A DNA stretch of 64,000 bases, from the NCBI RefSeq assembly GCF_900112615.1, contig NZ_FOMK01000013.1:1-64000 (forward strand), given 5' to 3'. The notes below the pieces were generated by a model. That model saw nothing but the letters and a program-made list of their open reading frames with translations. It was not told the DNA's origin and did not search any database. This stretch comes from Chitinophaga sp. CF118 (lineage in GTDB: Bacteria > Bacteroidota > Bacteroidia > Chitinophagales > Chitinophagaceae). Below are positions 62,710-64,000 of this stretch, in pieces. Numbering within the stretch: position 1 is the first letter of the stretch; each line of letters starts with the position of its first letter. Both the position numbers and the translations under genes were made by a program.

Positions 62710-63687
62710 TCATACCGCCACTTCTTTGTTGTATTTATTCCTGTATTCAACGGGAGATAATCCGGTTATCTTTTTAAAGATTGTTCTGAATGCTTTGGTG
62801 TCCAGATAGCCCACATCATACATTACTTCATTTACATTTTTCCGGGTATTCTCGAGTTGCTTTTTAGCAGCTTCGATTTTTACCCGTTGAATGTATTCAC
62901 TGGGAGTATTGTTTGTGGCTTTCTTAAAACGTCTTTCAAAATGACGTCTGCCAATAGCAAATTTCACAGCCAGATCTTCTATCGATATTTTTTCAGTCAC
63001 ATTCTTTTCAATGAACTCCTGTGCCTGTTTGATGGGTTCGTCTTCGTGCCTTTTTTGTCCGTTGAACATAATAAAGGGCGATTGACTTTTACGGTCTATC
63101 TCTATCGCAAAGTATTTGGAGGCCTGGATCGCTAATGTCCGGTTCGTATATTTTTCCACCAGGTGGAGCAGCAGGTTCCAGTAAGAGTTGGCCCCACCGC
63201 TGGAATAAAGGCCCTGTTCCTCTGTAATAATACTACCATCCGTAAGTATCACATCAGGGAATAAAGTCCGGAATTCGTTTGCAAACAACCAATGTGTGGA
63301 ACATTGCTTCCCGTTCAGGAGGCCCGTTGATGCCAGTAGGAATGCACCAATACAAAGTGAAGCTATTTCCGCACCTTTCTCACGTTGTTCTATAATCCAG
63401 GGGATTGTTGCTTTATTCACTTCCAGGGCATTGTTAATATCGCCACTTAATGCTGGTATAATGATCAGATCTGTTTTGGGAATATCTTTCAGCAGTGCAT
63501 CTGTATGCACATAGAAGGCACCGTTTTGCAGGGGGATTTCTTTTGTAAGTCCCACAAGCTGCACATTGAATGCTGCATCTTCACCGGCATCCTGTAAAAA
63601 CTGATTGATTGCAGTGAACATATAGCGAGGGTCTACAATACTTGCAGGAACCGCATCTTTAAACACAAGGATGGATATATGTTTCAT
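62710..63687 (-). CDS. GlxA-type AraC-family regulator with DJ-1/PfpI domain
   Basis: 325 aa. N-terminal DJ-1/PfpI-like amidotransferase fold (MKHISILVFKDAVPASIVD, IASLCIGAFLLASTGLLNGK with a cysteine at the usual nucleophile elbow) and C-terminal AraC helix-turn-helix pair (KISIEDLAVKFAIGRRHFER and VMYDVGYLDTKAFRTIFKK with ITGLSPVEYRNKY). Such regulators sense small molecules through the first domain. Start ATG 63687 gives the domain start; the frame runs on upstream to 63780 with no domain. Convergent with the GH144 gene (5 bp), divergent from the SRPBCC gene. Confidence 0.9.
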   Translation of the reverse strand: MKHISILVFKDAVPASIVDPRYMFTAINQFLQDAGEDAAFNVQLVGLTKEIPLQNGAFYVHTDALLKDIPKTDLIIIPALSGDINNALEVNKATIPWIIEQREKGAEIASLCIGAFLLASTGLLNGKQCSTHWLFANEFRTLFPDVILTDGSIITEEQGLYSSGGANSYWNLLLHLVEKYTNRTLAIQASKYFAIEIDRKSQSPFIMFNGQKRHEDEPIKQAQEFIEKNVTEKISIEDLAVKFAIGRRHFERRFKKATNNTPSEYIQRVKIEAAKKQLENTRKNVNEVMYDVGYLDTKAFRTIFKKITGLSPVEYRNKYNKEVAV

Positions 63688-63810
63688 TTGTAGGTTTTTA
63701 AGATCTATTTCGATCTGTGGAATGCATAAAATTAAGGTATTTACGGCCAAAGTCGCAACTGCCCCTGTAAGATGTCTCATTCACACATGACTAAATGTAA
63801 TGAATGGAGA

Positions 63811-63818
63811 TACTTTTG
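63811..63818 (+). promoter_or_regulatory. -7 box of the SRPBCC gene
   Basis: TACTTTTG, exact TAnnTTTG, 37 bases before the ATG. No clear -33 partner. Confidence 0.4.
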
Positions 63819-63855
63819 TATCAGTTTAATTAATAACTTATTTAACTCGGAAAGT

Positions 63856-64000
63856 ATGAGCATTATTATTACCATCCTGGGCATCATAATAGCATTGATT
63901 GTATTACTGTTAATTGTAGCCTTGTTTATAAAAAAGAAATATACTATTGAGCGGGAAATCGTCATAAATAAACCTAAGCAGGAGGTTTTCAACTATATAA
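63856..64000 (+). CDS. SRPBCC-family protein, N-terminal part (cut by window end)
   Basis: 48 codons are visible. They read MSIIITILGIIIALIVLLLI, a membrane anchor, then KKKYTIEREIVINKPKQEVF, the typical first strand of a polyketide cyclase/START-like (SRPBCC) domain with the motif INKPKQEVFNYI. Divergent from the GlxA-type regulator, which may control it. Confidence 0.75.
   Translation, partial: MSIIITILGIIIALIVLLLIVALFIKKKYTIEREIVINKPKQEVFNYI

Overview
The window looks like chromosomal DNA of a Bacteroidota bacterium of the Chitinophagaceae, most likely Chitinophaga or a close relative. Reasons: Bacteroidota-type promoters (TTTG, about 19 bases, TAnnTTTG) upstream of many genes; type III glutamine synthetase; a type IX secretion plug protein (DUF5103); a TamL-type lipoprotein barrel; GLPGLI, DUF4397, DUF4254 and FecR/TonB-receptor proteins; and a GH144-like glucanase of the kind characterised from Chitinophaga. 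No phage, insertion sequence or CRISPR array was seen.

Layout. 1-12300: a lipoprotein, glnN, purL, a 1.25 kb non-coding stretch with an unusual tandem hairpin array, an alpha-oxoamine synthase, a PafA-like phosphatase, an enoyl-CoA hydratase and small secreted proteins. 12400-25400: housekeeping genes (TPR protein, comA, aroE, methyltransferase, truB, tamL, a SpoU rRNA methyltransferase, an FtsX-type permease, T9SS plug, NDH-2, transaldolase-like aldolase). 25600-30650: SRP RNA, a decayed gene, ribE with a nitronate monooxygenase, rpsU, a tyrosine recombinase and hpf. 30840-45780: the translation and transcription superlocus: tRNA-Thr, Tyr, Gly, Thr, a degenerate tRNA-like element, tuf, tRNA-Trp, secE, nusG, then an inserted reverse-strand DUF1579 gene, then rplK, rplA, rplJ, rplL, rpoB, rpoC. 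45870-49400: lipoproteins and an amino-acid permease. 49546-57980: a cell-surface signalling locus in which FecR, a TonB-dependent receptor and two lipoproteins converge on an S41 protease and an ECF sigma factor. 58000-64000: DUF4254 with a GT9 glycosyltransferase, tRNA-Gln, a GH144-like enzyme, a GlxA-type regulator and the start of an SRPBCC protein.

How genes fit together. comA (sulfite to phosphosulfolactate) and the alpha-oxoamine synthase 6 kb away could both serve sulfonolipid (capnine-type) synthesis. The ECF sigma, FecR and TonB receptor should form one signal cascade, with the S41 protease a candidate processing factor. The most unusual non-coding features are the hairpin array at 6225-6690, whose copies carry compensating base changes, and the tRNA-like element just upstream of tuf, whose 3' acceptor strand overlaps a possible terminator.
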